Shown here piece by piece: positions 6,244 to 14,448 of a DNA stretch of 19,646 bases (position 1 is its first letter; every line of letters starts with the position of its first letter). The notes under the pieces were generated by a model. That model saw only the letters and a program-made list of their open reading frames with translations, searched no databases and was not told the origin of the DNA. This DNA is from CAVHIG01 sp963636105. Its GTDB lineage: Bacteria; Bacillota; Clostridia; Peptostreptococcales; Anaerovoracaceae. Position numbers and translations under genes: made by a program. The DNA lies in contig CAVHIG010000038.1 in the NCBI GenBank assembly GCA_963636105.1, positions 1 through 19,646 of the forward strand. Reading direction: 5' to 3'.

Positions 6244-6953
6244 TTCGCCACCTCCACAGCTTCCTTCAGGTCTATGGCCTTCGTATAATAGGCCTTGCCG
6301 ATGATGGCGCCGTGTATGCCCAGCGCCGCAAGCCTTTTCACGTCCTCTATCGCGGAAACGCCGCCGGACGCCACGATGTCCAGGTCGAGCTCAGAGCTCA
6401 GTCTCCTGTAGAGCTCGTGATTTGTGCCCTTCATAGCGCCATCCTTGGAGATGTCGGTGCATATGAGCGTCCGCACGCCAAGCTCCTGCATGTCCTTGCA
6501 AAACGCAAAGGCCTCAAGCGAGGATTTTTCCGTCCAGCCCTTTATCGCTACAAAGCCGTCCCTTATATCCACGCCGACCGCGATTCTTTCGCCATAGCGC
6601 GCGACCGCCGTCGTGAGGAAGGCCCTGTCCGTTACCGCGGCAGTACCCAGTATCACACGATCTATGCCGCTTTCGAGATACTTCTCCGCAACCTCCATGC
6701 TCCTGATGCCGCCGCCTATCTCACAAAACAGACCGGAGCTTTCTCGGATTTTGAGAACTGTATCCAGATTCGGAGTCTCACCGCTCTTTGCGCCTTCAAG
6801 ATCCACAAGATGCACACGTTCGGCGCCGCAGGCCTTAAAATCTGCCGCGACCGCCGACGGATCATCGCTAAAAACCTCCATACGGGCATAGTCGCCCTTG
6901 AAAAGTCGCACGGCCTTGCCCTCATATAAATCAATCGCAGGATATATATACAT
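6240..6953 (-). CDS. hisA: ProFAR isomerase (phosphoribosylformimino-5-aminoimidazole carboxamide ribotide isomerase)
   Basis: 237 residues, normal length. It is an (alpha/beta)8 barrel homologous to HisF and carries out the Amadori rearrangement of ProFAR to PRFAR. Catalytic Asp8 (PAIDLYEG) and Asp129 (GVDIRDG) are present, with phosphate-binding IGGGIR (79-84) and ASGGVS near the C-terminus. CTDISKDGAMKGTN (165-178) is the typical loop. The ATG shares one base with the hisH stop (TAATG) and uses a GGAGGG site in the last hisH codons. It is a monofunctional HisA; no sign of the dual HisA/TrpF (PriA) type. Confidence 0.97.
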   Translation of the reverse strand: MYIYPAIDLYEGKAVRLFKGDYARMEVFSDDPSAVAADFKACGAERVHLVDLEGAKSGETPNLDTVLKIRESSGLFCEIGGGIRSMEVAEKYLESGIDRVILGTAAVTDRAFLTTAVARYGERIAVGVDIRDGFVAIKGWTEKSSLEAFAFCKDMQELGVRTLICTDISKDGAMKGTNHELYRRLSSELDLDIVASGGVSAIEDVKRLAALGIHGAIIGKAYYTKAIDLKEAVEVAK

Positions 6954-7573
6954 TATTTTCCCTCCATGAGCTCAGTAAAGGCGCGAAGTATGGATAGACC
7001 GACCTCGCCGCTTTTTTCCGGATGAAATTGGCAGCCGTAGACATTTCCGCTTTGCACAGCCGCCGTCAGCTCCGCACCGTACTCCGTCTTTGCGGTCACG
7101 GATTCCTCGCAATTTGCGGCATAATATGAGTGCACAAAATATACATAATCGCCGTCCTTGACATATTTAAAAATTGGAGATTCCTTTGCAAGGGACAGGG
7201 CATTCCAGCCGATATGCGGAATCTTGTAATCCGCCGGCACCGCGCCTTCTATCGGTATTATATCACCTTTAATAAGTCCAAGCCCCTCATGCTCGCCATA
7301 TTCATAGCTCTTTTCAAAGAGAAGCTGCATTCCAAGGCAAATTCCCAAAAGCGGCTTGCCGCCTTTTGCAAGGCGCACTACCACCTCGTCGAGTCCGCTT
7401 TCGCGAAGCTTCCTCGCGGCATCTTCAAAGGCGCCCACTCCGGGCAAAATCACCGCGCTCGCCTTTTCTATCTCAAGGGCGGAGCTTGTGACTGTCACAT
7501 CCGCGCCCACCGCCGCAAGCGAGCTTTTCAGGGAAAAAAGGTTCCCCACACCATAATCTACTATTGCTATCAT
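6953..7573 (-). CDS. hisH: Imidazole glycerol phosphate synthase, glutaminase subunit
   Basis: 206 residues, class I glutamine amidotransferase. It hydrolyses glutamine and channels ammonia to HisF. The nucleophile Cys79 is in LLGICLGMQLLF, and the His184/Glu186 pair is in QFHPEKSG. The oxyanion-strand region ILPGVGAFEDA (42-52) is intact. It begins with IAIVDYGVGNL, typical of HisH. The start ATG at 7573 has an AGGAAAG site close upstream and lies 20 bases after the hisB stop. Confidence 0.97.
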   Translation of the reverse strand: MIAIVDYGVGNLFSLKSSLAAVGADVTVTSSALEIEKASAVILPGVGAFEDAARKLRESGLDEVVVRLAKGGKPLLGICLGMQLLFEKSYEYGEHEGLGLIKGDIIPIEGAVPADYKIPHIGWNALSLAKESPIFKYVKDGDYVYFVHSYYAANCEESVTAKTEYGAELTAAVQSGNVYGCQFHPEKSGEVGLSILRAFTELMEGK

Positions 7574-7593
7574 TTTCTTTCCTATATTTCCTT

Positions 7594-8181
7594 TTACAAA
7601 ACTCCCTTAGAAGATGGGATTTCGTCCGCAAACTCACTGTCTATCTTCACAGCCGCTCTGATGCTGCGCGCTGCCGACTTGAAAGCGCCCTCTATGATAT
7701 GATGCGCATTTTCACCGGCAAGCTGCCTTATATGAAGCGTCACACGCGCCTCCCGCACAAAGGCCAGGAAAAATTCCTTCACAAGCTCCGTATCAAAATC
7801 TCCCACCTTCTCGGTCGGAATTTCAAGCGCGTATCCCAGGCAGCCTCTGCCCGAAAAATCCACCGCCGACAAAATCAAGGCCTCATCCATCGGCAAAATC
7901 ATCTGTCCGTAGCGCACTATGCCCTTCTTGTCGCCGAGAGCCTGCAAAAATGCCTGTCCGAGCACTATGCCTATATCCTCTGCCGTGTGGTGATAATCCA
8001 CATAGGTGTCTCCCTCGCACTTTAATTCTATGTCAAATTTGCCATGTACTGCAAAAAGTGTAAGCATATGGTCGAGGAAGCCGCAGCCTGTGGAAACGGC
8101 GTTTTGCCCGCTTCCGTCTATGTTTAGCGTGAGAGCGATGTCCGTCTCCTTCGTCTTCCGCAGTATTTCAGCTTTTCTCAT
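7594..8181 (-). CDS. hisB: Imidazoleglycerol-phosphate dehydratase
   Basis: 195 residues, the monofunctional form. It removes water from imidazole glycerol phosphate to give imidazole acetol phosphate. The manganese-binding His clusters are intact: FLDHML (35-40), YHHTAED (63-69), MDEAL (98-102) and NAHHIIEG (158-165). There is no HAD phosphatase domain, so the separate PHP phosphatase gene at the end of the operon is needed. Start at ATG 8181 with an AGAGGT site 6 bases upstream. The 41 bases before it hold a heptamer tandem repeat. Confidence 0.97.
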   Translation of the reverse strand: MRKAEILRKTKETDIALTLNIDGSGQNAVSTGCGFLDHMLTLFAVHGKFDIELKCEGDTYVDYHHTAEDIGIVLGQAFLQALGDKKGIVRYGQMILPMDEALILSAVDFSGRGCLGYALEIPTEKVGDFDTELVKEFFLAFVREARVTLHIRQLAGENAHHIIEGAFKSAARSIRAAVKIDSEFADEIPSSKGVL

Positions 8182-8204
8182 TTCTTACCTCTTTCTTTAA
8201 TCAG

Positions 8205-8232
8205 CAGCTGACAGCTCACAGCTCACCGCTGA
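8205..8232. repeat. Heptamer tandem repeat (CAGCTSA type, four units) at the hisC/hisB junction
   Basis: Read on the plus strand the units are CAGCTGA, CAGCTCA, CAGCTCA and CCGCTGA, head to tail. The repeat spans the hisC stop codon (8223-8225), so the last unit encodes the final residues of HisC. Short tandem heptamers of this style occur as repeat families in some bacterial genomes. Here it fills most of the small gap before hisB. Confidence 0.75.
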
Positions 8233-9287
8233 CTCCCCATTACCCTTACTATCCCCTCGCAGAGCTCATCCATCTGCTCCTTTGTGCCGATAGTAATTCT
8301 ATTGTATTCCCTAAGGCGCGGCTTGTCAAAGTGGCGCACCAAAATTCCTATTTTTTTCAGCTCCTCATAGAGCTTCTTGCCTGAAAAATCAGGATGCTTT
8401 GCAAACACAAAATTCGCCGTAGAAGGAAGCACCTCAAAGCCTAGCTTCGCAAGCCTCCCTGCGAAGTACTCGCGATTTTGCGCAATCCTCTCGCAGTTTC
8501 CGCGAGTATAGGACTCATCCTCAAGAGCGCCGAGACCTGCGGCCTGCGCCATACTGCCCACATTATATGGATTTGTGGAATATTTTATCGTATTGAGGTC
8601 AGCTATGAGCTCGCGGCAGCCCAGAGCAAAGCCCAGTCTTGCGCCCGCCATAGAGCGCGACTTTGAGAAGGTCTGGGTCACGAGGAGATTATCGTACTTG
8701 TGAATGAGCGGCACCACGCTCTCCGTGCCGAAGTCCACGTAAGCTTCATCTATCACGACTACTGAATTCGGATTCGATTTTACAATCTCTTCAATAACCG
8801 CAGGAGAAAGCGCCATGCCGGTAGGCGCATTTGGATTTGCGAGGAATATCGTCTTATCTATGCCCATATAGTCCGCGGCATTTACCGAAAAGTCCTCTGC
8901 AAGCGGCTTTTCCTCGTAGGGTACGCGGTTCATGTCCGCAAAGACCGGGTAAAAGCCGTATGTGATGTCTGGAAAGACCGCCGGATGCTCATCGTCGCAA
9001 AATGCCGCAAAAGCGAAGTTCAAAATCTCATCGGAGCCATTTCCAAAGAGGATTTCGTCCTTTTCTACGCCATATATTTCGCAAGCCTTTTTTACAAGCT
9101 CCGTGCAATCCGGATCCGAGTAGAGCTGCAGCCTTTCAAGCGCAGCCGCCGCCCTTGCCTTCGCCTTTGCGCTCGGCGGCCACGGAGATTCGTTTGTATT
9201 CAGCTTCAGGTATTTCATCTCCTTTGGCTGCTCGCCCGGTGTGTAGGGCACCAGCTTATCAAATTTATTAGAAAAAAATCTGCTCAT
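8223..9287 (-). CDS. hisC: Histidinol-phosphate aminotransferase (PLP, fold type I)
   Basis: 354 residues, normal length. It transfers the amino group from glutamate to imidazole acetol phosphate, giving histidinol phosphate. The PLP-binding lysine is Lys209 in TQTFSKSRSMAGARLG. NPNAPTG (151-157) and DEAYVDF (180-186) carry the cofactor-contacting Asn and Asp, and KLNTNESPW (28-36) is the family N-terminal motif. Start: ATG at 9287 with a GGGAGG site 9 bases upstream. It lies 124 bases after hisD, a gap with its own inverted repeat. Close relatives (aromatic aminotransferases) are possible by sequence alone, but the operon settles the assignment. Confidence 0.96.
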   Translation of the reverse strand: MSRFFSNKFDKLVPYTPGEQPKEMKYLKLNTNESPWPPSAKAKARAAAALERLQLYSDPDCTELVKKACEIYGVEKDEILFGNGSDEILNFAFAAFCDDEHPAVFPDITYGFYPVFADMNRVPYEEKPLAEDFSVNAADYMGIDKTIFLANPNAPTGMALSPAVIEEIVKSNPNSVVVIDEAYVDFGTESVVPLIHKYDNLLVTQTFSKSRSMAGARLGFALGCRELIADLNTIKYSTNPYNVGSMAQAAGLGALEDESYTRGNCERIAQNREYFAGRLAKLGFEVLPSTANFVFAKHPDFSGKKLYEELKKIGILVRHFDKPRLREYNRITIGTKEQMDELCEGIVRVMGSQR

Positions 9288-9354
9288 TTCCCATATCCTC
9301 CCTTGAATTGTATTTACTGCCTACACGGCCTGTAAAAATTCATAAAAACATATT

Positions 9355-9404
9355 CAGCTTGCAAAAGAGCTAAGCAATCGACACAATCTCGCATGTGCAA
9401 GCTG
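9355..9404. repeat. Inverted repeat with 32-base loop between hisD and hisC
   Basis: CAGCTTGCA (9355-9363) and TGCAAGCTG (9396-9404) are exact reverse complements. The repeat lies just after the hisD stop in the minus-strand transcript. No U-tract follows, so it is not a clear terminator. It could lower read-through, stabilise the upstream mRNA, or be an operator for internal regulation. Confidence 0.6.
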
Positions 9405-9411
9405 TATAAGG

Positions 9412-10686
9412 CTACTGCTCCATGCGTATAAGCGCGCTCCTTGCGTGGCCGGTCAGCCCTTCCTTTGTCGCAAAAACGGCTATATCACCTGCCACCCTTG
9501 AAAACGCATCCTTTGTATAATATGTGTATTGCGTCTTTTTTACAAAATCGTCCACGGAAAGCGGATTTGAGAATCTGGCTGTACCCATCGTAGGAAGCGT
9601 ATGATTCGGTCCCGCGAGGTAGTCGCCCAGAGCCTCAGGGCAATTTCTGCCCATAAATATCGAACCCGCGTGACGCACCTTATCGAGATATGCAAATGGC
9701 TCATCCACACAAAGCTCCAGGTGCTCCGGCGCAATTTCATTTGCTATCTCTATGGCGCTTGCTATGCTTTCGGCTATTATAATCTTGCCATTTGTATCTA
9801 TGGAAGCTCTCGCTATCTCGCTTCTTTCAAGCAGCGGAATCTGCTTTTCAAGCTCGCCGCTTACCGCTTGCGCAAGCTCCGCGGAATCCGTGACAAGCAC
9901 GGCGCTGGCCATTTTGTCGTGCTCCGCCTGAGAGAGGAGGTCTGCCGCCAAATGCGCCGGATCTGACCTTCCGTCTGCCACTATCAAAATCTCGCTCGGC
10001 CCTGCTATCATATCTATAGCCACCTGACCGAAAACCTGCTTCTTCGCCTCAGCCACAAAGGCATTGCCCGGGCCGACGATTTTGTCCACCCGCGGAATAG
10101 ACTGCGTGCCATATGCCAATGCCGCCACAGCCTGCGCGCCGCCCACCTTGAAAATCCTATCGATTCCTGCCACATGAGCTGCCGCCAAAATCGCGGGATT
10201 TATCCTCCCGTCCGCGCTTGGAGGGCTCACCATCACGACCTCCGGACAGCCCGCGATTTTCGCCGGAATCGAATCCATAAGCACAGTCGAAGGATATGCC
10301 GCCGTACCGCCCGGCACGTACAGCCCGACCTTATCTATAGGAATGACCTTCTGCCCCATCACGATGCCGTCCTCATCATTTATGATAAAGCTGTTTCGCA
10401 CCTGCCTTGAGTGAAACTTCCTGATATTTGCCGCCGCCTTCTCCAAAACCGCGAGAAACTCCGGCTCAACCCGCGAGAGCGCCTCCGCCATTTCCTCCGC
10501 CGTTACCGCAAGAGAAGAAAGCTCCGCCTTATCAAAGCGCCTCCCATACTCGAAAAGCGCCTCATCGCCGCGCGCCCGCACATCACTTATTATCTCAGAC
10601 ACGACTCCTGACACGTCCGCCGCCGCCATGCTCCGCGCGAAAATCTCGCTCGCCGCCGTCTGTCCATATTCCATTATCTTAATCAT
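9412..10686 (-). CDS. hisD: Histidinol dehydrogenase
   Basis: 424 residues, normal length. A zinc enzyme that oxidises L-histidinol to histidine in two NAD-dependent steps, the last steps of the pathway. Likely zinc ligands are Gln253 and His256 (LLSQAEHDKMA), Asp355 (ALGDYLAGPNHTLPT) and His414 (LTGHAR). The catalytic Glu-His pair is EH 321-322 in APEHLEL. VGPGN (204-208) and AGPSEILIVAD are family motifs. The start codon overlaps the end of hisG by eight bases (ATGATTAA), with an AGGTGA site in hisG. It is the third gene of the operon. Confidence 0.97.
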   Translation of the reverse strand: MIKIMEYGQTAASEIFARSMAAADVSGVVSEIISDVRARGDEALFEYGRRFDKAELSSLAVTAEEMAEALSRVEPEFLAVLEKAAANIRKFHSRQVRNSFIINDEDGIVMGQKVIPIDKVGLYVPGGTAAYPSTVLMDSIPAKIAGCPEVVMVSPPSADGRINPAILAAAHVAGIDRIFKVGGAQAVAALAYGTQSIPRVDKIVGPGNAFVAEAKKQVFGQVAIDMIAGPSEILIVADGRSDPAHLAADLLSQAEHDKMASAVLVTDSAELAQAVSGELEKQIPLLERSEIARASIDTNGKIIIAESIASAIEIANEIAPEHLELCVDEPFAYLDKVRHAGSIFMGRNCPEALGDYLAGPNHTLPTMGTARFSNPLSVDDFVKKTQYTYYTKDAFSRVAGDIAVFATKEGLTGHARSALIRMEQ

Positions 10687-11317
10687 CGCAAATCACCTGC
10701 TTTTTCAAACTCTCCGCGGCCGCCTCAATCGCCGCCGTCTTAAACTTATAGCTCGACTTATTTGAAATCAGCCGCGCGCTTATCTGGCAAATCGTCTCCA
10801 AAACCGCGAGATTGTTTGCCTTGAGCGTCGCGCCCGTCTCCACGATATCCACAATCACGTCCGAAAGGCCCAGAATCGGCGCAATTTCAATGGATCCGTT
10901 TAGATGTATGATGTCTATGTCCCTGCCTATGGAAGCATAGTAATTTTCGGCAATATTGGAAAACTTTGTAGCTACTCTCAGCGTCCGTCCCATGTCGCCG
11001 CGGAAACTGCGTGGGCCTGCGACCGCCATCCTGCACTTGCCGACGCCCAGGTCGAGGAGCTCGTAGATATCCGGCTCATACTCAAGCAGGATGTCCTTGC
11101 CCGCGACACCGATATCAGCCGCGCCTCTCTCTACGTAGATGGCCACATCCGAGGGTTTCACCCAAAAGTAACGGACGCCGGCCTCTTCATTTTCAAAAAT
11201 AAGCTTTCTGTTTTCTTCCTTTATTGACGGGCAGGGATAGCCGGCCCGCTCAAACATCGCATATACCTTTTCTCCGAGCCTTCCCTTTGGAAGCGCTACA
11301 TTTAGCATTGTCTTCAT
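10679..11317 (-). CDS. hisG: ATP phosphoribosyltransferase, short form catalytic subunit
   Basis: 212 residues, the short HisG-S form that lacks the C-terminal ACT-like histidine-binding domain. It joins ATP and PRPP in the first committed step. The start has NVALPKGRLGEK (6-17). DVIVDIVETGATLKANNL is the PRPP-binding region. HisG-S is inactive alone and forms an octamer with HisZ, which is encoded immediately upstream and overlaps by four bases (ATGA). Feedback inhibition by histidine acts through the HisZ subunit in this arrangement. Confidence 0.96.
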   Translation of the reverse strand: MKTMLNVALPKGRLGEKVYAMFERAGYPCPSIKEENRKLIFENEEAGVRYFWVKPSDVAIYVERGAADIGVAGKDILLEYEPDIYELLDLGVGKCRMAVAGPRSFRGDMGRTLRVATKFSNIAENYYASIGRDIDIIHLNGSIEIAPILGLSDVIVDIVETGATLKANNLAVLETICQISARLISNKSSYKFKTAAIEAAAESLKKQVICDD

Positions 11318-12474
11318 TCTGTCACCTCCGTGGGCTCGCCGTCTAAATTTATATCGCCGGAAATCCCTCCGTCCGGCTCTGCTCTGAAAAGCTTTCTGTA
11401 TGAGGCCTTCTCCGGAAGACTCCTGAGCGCTATCACCCTCTGATATGTCTTTGTCAGCTTCTCCACAGCCGCCTTTATACTGCGGATGGATATTCCTTCA
11501 TCATAGAGAAGCACCGCGTCATAATCGTAGTCCTTTTCGAAGATATTGAGCCGCTCCAGCATATCGATATATACCGCAAAGCCGAGAGCCTTGGATCTCC
11601 TGCCCATTTTGCGCATAAGAGGGTCATACTGCCCGCCCGCAAGCACGCTGCCGGGCACGCCTTCCACAAAGCCCTTGAAAACTATGCCATTATAATAGCT
11701 TATATCGCCTACCACGGAAAAATCTATTCTCAGCTTTTCCTTGAGTCCCGCGGCCAGAGAATTTATCACATCCTTAAAACGGGAAAACTCGCTTTGCGCG
11801 CCGATTTTCTCAGCCAGCCCTTCAAGCCCCGGGAATACCTCCTCTGGCATCCCATTGTAGGAAATGAGCTCCGCGAGAAGCTCCGCCGCGGTCGCGGACA
11901 TGCCTATCTCAGCGCAGAAAGCCGAAAGCTCATGGCCGTTTTTCTCATGAATGAGCGTCGTCAACCTGCGCCTTGCCTCAGCAGGCACCTCCGCATAATC
12001 ATAAAGCGCAAAAAGAATCGAAAGATCCGACACGTCCATCACGCAACTTTCGCTCACCAAAAGCAGGCTCCGCAGCGCAAGGCATAGCACCTCGCTCACG
12101 CAATAAGCGTCCACATCGCCGATGCACTCGAGACCCACCTGCTTTATCTCCTTAAAACGATGCGTGCCCTTCGACACCCTGTATACATTCTCATCATAGC
12201 AAAGCTTCTGCACAGTCCCCGAAGGCACCGCGCTGTCGCGCGTATTCTTTACTATCGACAGCGTCACATCAGGCTTGAGCGCCATCAGCTTGCCGCTTGT
12301 ATCCGTAAAGCTTATTATATTATCAGAGCTCAAAAACTCCTTGTTTTGCACGTAGAGGTCGTACTCCTCAAATTTCCTCATTTTGTATTGAGTGTAGCCG
12401 TATGTCGTATAAAGCTCTCTAAGCGCCAGCACGGCACGCTCATCATATCTCAAATTCTCCGTTTCAATCACCAT
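11314..12474 (-). CDS. hisZ: ATP phosphoribosyltransferase regulatory subunit HisZ (HisRS-like)
   Basis: 386 residues, related to the catalytic core of histidyl-tRNA synthetase but without the anticodon-binding domain. Recognisable pieces are KFEEYDLYVQ, FTDTSGKLMALKPDVTLSIV (motif 2-like strand and loop) and KEIKQVGLECIGD. SVLAGGQYDPLMRKMG is the class II motif 3-region counterpart (GGRYD in HisRS). It activates short HisG and binds histidine for feedback. It is the first gene of the operon, and its presence with a short HisG confirms both. Unusual: the N-terminus starts close to LRYDERAVLALRELYTTYGY and lacks the common PxGxRD segment, and an in-frame stop sits 30 bases upstream of the ATG, so no longer start exists. 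Ribosome site is weak (GAAGAAA). Confidence 0.88.
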   Translation of the reverse strand: MVIETENLRYDERAVLALRELYTTYGYTQYKMRKFEEYDLYVQNKEFLSSDNIISFTDTSGKLMALKPDVTLSIVKNTRDSAVPSGTVQKLCYDENVYRVSKGTHRFKEIKQVGLECIGDVDAYCVSEVLCLALRSLLLVSESCVMDVSDLSILFALYDYAEVPAEARRRLTTLIHEKNGHELSAFCAEIGMSATAAELLAELISYNGMPEEVFPGLEGLAEKIGAQSEFSRFKDVINSLAAGLKEKLRIDFSVVGDISYYNGIVFKGFVEGVPGSVLAGGQYDPLMRKMGRRSKALGFAVYIDMLERLNIFEKDYDYDAVLLYDEGISIRSIKAAVEKLTKTYQRVIALRSLPEKASYRKLFRAEPDGGISGDINLDGEPTEVTE

Positions 12475-12545
12475 TTTTCTTCGTCTGCCTCTGTATTCAT
12501 CTCAGTTTTTCATTATTTGTGGGTGTTTCGTTTTGCAACGTTATT

Positions 12546-12574
12546 ATGGTAATACATTAACGTAATAAAGTCAA
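12546..12574 (-). promoter_or_regulatory. Probable promoter of the his operon
   Basis: On the minus strand TTGACT (12574-12569) and TACCAT (12551-12546) lie 17 bases apart, starting right beside the terminator of the upstream gene. The -10 match is only 4 of 6. The leader to the hisZ ATG would be about 65 bases, too short for a T-box. A short dyad ACGTTA/TAACGT (14-base spacer) lies around the -10 and may be an operator. Confidence 0.45.
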
Positions 12575-12575
12575 T

Positions 12576-12602
12576 AAAAATCCCGAAATTTTCGGGATTT
12601 TT
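12576..12602. terminator. Intrinsic terminator, bidirectional in form, between the GGDEF gene and the his operon
   Basis: AAAAATCCCGAAA faces TTTCGGGATTTTT in a nearly continuous palindrome with T-runs on both strands. On the minus strand it follows the GGDEF stop by about 18 bases and ends that transcript before the his promoter. On the plus strand nothing obvious needs it. Confidence 0.85.
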
Positions 12603-12620
12603 TTTAGGAATTTTTAAAGC

Positions 12621-13766
12621 TTATGAGCAAGCCTTGTCCTTATTAAGATGATACTTCCTCTTCTCTTCGTACATCTTCTCATCCATTTTCGTCAGGAAGG
12701 TATCGACGTCATCATTTTCTCCGCGCTTTGTACATCCCATGGATACGCTCAATCGAATTTCTTCATTGCTGCTTTCATTGAACTCACGAATATTATCATA
12801 AATATTCCGCATGGTCTGCTCTACGCTCTCCTCAGTGACATCAGTGAGCAGTATCACAAATTCGTCTCCTCCGTAACGGATCGGCATGCCGCCGTCCGAT
12901 ATAGATCTGAAAATAATCTCTCCCATCGCAGATATGAACTGATCGCCCTTGCCATGTCCGTAAGTATCATTGATTTTCTTAAAATCATTTATGTCCATCA
13001 TTATCCCATATAAGGATTTTGCGTTCATAATATCCTTCTTTGCAAGTACTCTGCTCAGATATCTGCGGTTGTAAAGTCCGGAAAGTGCGTCTACAAGTAT
13101 ATTTTCAGAATCTGTCTGCATCTGCACAAAAATCATCGCAAGCGCCACAGATATCCAGGATGTCGTGATTCCGTAGAAAATGAACTGCGAAACCACACCC
13201 GCAAGACAGGGTGCGATAAAATACAAAATCGGGAAAAAGCTCAGATACAAGGCTCTCTTTCTTGAACATGAGACATCATAAATGCTGTAGGCAAAATAAA
13301 TCATGAGCGTAACATATCCGATTGCCACATAAGGTCCTCTATGATATAAATTATCCTGCGAAATCACAAATATAATATCCGTCCCAAAAAGGTTGTAAAT
13401 AAGCGCCGCGACCTCAATAAGCCACGGTATAATTATAATTTTGACCTTTTTAGCGGTAAGCTTGTCATTTCTATATGTGCGAAGATCCACAAAAAGGCAC
13501 CAAAGAAAGCCTATCGTTACCGTGCCGAAAAACGAGAGACTGTTTGTTATATAATTCAATGCACGGCCTGCAGGCATATCCGTCCCGTCCACTAAAAAAG
13601 ATAAGGTCTCTGTCACAGCACCGCAAAGCGTGATGATTGCCATCACAGTATATATCTTGTCGCTCCTGTGAATATTTCTTTTGTTTTTACGCCTGTATTC
13701 AATCAGGAAAAGCATCAATACGACAGCTATTAAATTTACAACTATTATTTCCTCTAAAATAATCAT
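12621..13766 (-). CDS. Membrane-bound diguanylate cyclase (GGDEF domain)
   Basis: 381 residues. Residues 1-215 hold about six to seven hydrophobic helices (for example 6-22, 39-59, 71-93, 108-127, 146-164, 173-198 and 200-215) of an uncharacterised sensor type. The cytosolic C-terminal half is a GGDEF domain: DALSGLYNRRYL (226-237), MMDINDFKKIND (256-267), GDQFISAMGEI, then RYGGDEFV (297-304). All catalytic and metal-binding residues are canonical, so it should make cyclic di-GMP from two GTP. I see no RxxD inhibitory site at the usual place upstream of GGDEF (sequence there is RSISDGGMPIR). ATG at 13766 follows a GGAGA site. It lies 106 bases after scpB, probably as the last gene of that transcript, and ends in a clear terminator. 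Confidence 0.9.
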   Translation of the reverse strand: MIILEEIIVVNLIAVVLMLFLIEYRRKNKRNIHRSDKIYTVMAIITLCGAVTETLSFLVDGTDMPAGRALNYITNSLSFFGTVTIGFLWCLFVDLRTYRNDKLTAKKVKIIIIPWLIEVAALIYNLFGTDIIFVISQDNLYHRGPYVAIGYVTLMIYFAYSIYDVSCSRKRALYLSFFPILYFIAPCLAGVVSQFIFYGITTSWISVALAMIFVQMQTDSENILVDALSGLYNRRYLSRVLAKKDIMNAKSLYGIMMDINDFKKINDTYGHGKGDQFISAMGEIIFRSISDGGMPIRYGGDEFVILLTDVTEESVEQTMRNIYDNIREFNESSNEEIRLSVSMGCTKRGENDDVDTFLTKMDEKMYEEKRKYHLNKDKACS

Positions 13767-13833
13767 TAAACTGTCTCCATCTCTTCATTCAGCCTCGTTT
13801 GAATAGCAAAACTCAAGCTTCGTCAGAATATCT

Positions 13834-13848
13834 TACGTCTTTGACGTA
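13834..13848. repeat. Short palindrome TACGTC-TTT-GACGTA before the GGDEF gene
   Basis: A perfect 6-bp inverted repeat with a 3-base spacer in the 106-base gap between scpB and the GGDEF gene. It could be a small operator or a chance dyad. No T-run, so not a terminator. Confidence 0.35.
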
Positions 13849-13872
13849 TGCTTCCCTTAAAAAGTTCCCCTA

Positions 13873-14448
13873 TCAGCACAAATCATCAGGTATCTTAAGC
13901 TGAAGCTCGTCCTCATCCATCGCGATCACGCCCTCAATATCATCGATTTCAGGCAGCTCGCCAAGAGAGCTGAATCCAAAATGCCGCAAAAACTCATCCG
14001 TCGTACCATACAATATAGGCCTGCCTATAGCCTGCGATCTGCCTACCTCGCGTACAAGACTCTTCTTCGAGAGACCATCTATGACCCTCTCGCATTTGAT
14101 TCCGCGGATCGCTTCTATCTCTCCTCTTGTCACGGGCTGCTTATATGCAATGATCGCAAGCACCTCAAGCGCCGACTGCGAAAGTCTCTTGCGCTTTACC
14201 GGAGTGCACAGCCTCTCGACATAAGCAGCCTGCTTTGCGTCTGTCACGAATTGAAATTTCTTATTTATCTCTCGCACACGAATGCCTCTGCACTCCTGCT
14301 CGTACTCATTCACAAGCTCCTGAAAGCATGCATAGGCCTCAGCTGTTGTGATATTGAGCACCTCGGCAGCCTGCTTTGCCGAAAGCGGCTCTCCCCATAT
14401 GTACATCATCGCCTCAAGCGCCGCTTTTACGTTCCTTCTGCTTGTCAA
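13873..14448 (-). CDS. scpB: Segregation and condensation protein B
   Basis: 191 residues, two winged-helix domains. It binds ScpA and, with SMC, forms the chromosome condensation complex. Matching features are the N-terminal VKAALEAMMYIWGEPLS, the central SQSALEVLAIIAYKQPVTRG and IRGIKCERVIDGLSKKSLV, and GRSQAIGRPILYGTTDEFL at the end of the second winged helix. The start is a TTG at 14448 overlapping the scpA stop in TTGA; an AAGGAGG site lies 9 bases upstream inside scpA. The next in-frame ATG is at residue 14, too late for the conserved first helix. The C-terminal tail is acidic. Confidence 0.93.
   Translation of the reverse strand: MTSRRNVKAALEAMMYIWGEPLSAKQAAEVLNITTAEAYACFQELVNEYEQECRGIRVREINKKFQFVTDAKQAAYVERLCTPVKRKRLSQSALEVLAIIAYKQPVTRGEIEAIRGIKCERVIDGLSKKSLVREVGRSQAIGRPILYGTTDEFLRHFGFSSLGELPEIDDIEGVIAMDEDELQLKIPDDLC

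Noticed and set aside
6312..6929. Plus-strand 205-codon ORF
   Set aside because: Fully inside hisA on the opposite strand; no ribosome site, and composition is that of a shadow frame.
12475..12570. T-box or His-codon leader attenuator for the his operon
   Set aside because: No T-box sequence or specifier stem, leader too short, no run of His codons.
13834..13848. Terminator between scpB and the GGDEF gene
   Set aside because: Only a 6-bp dyad with no T-run; kept as a possible small operator only.
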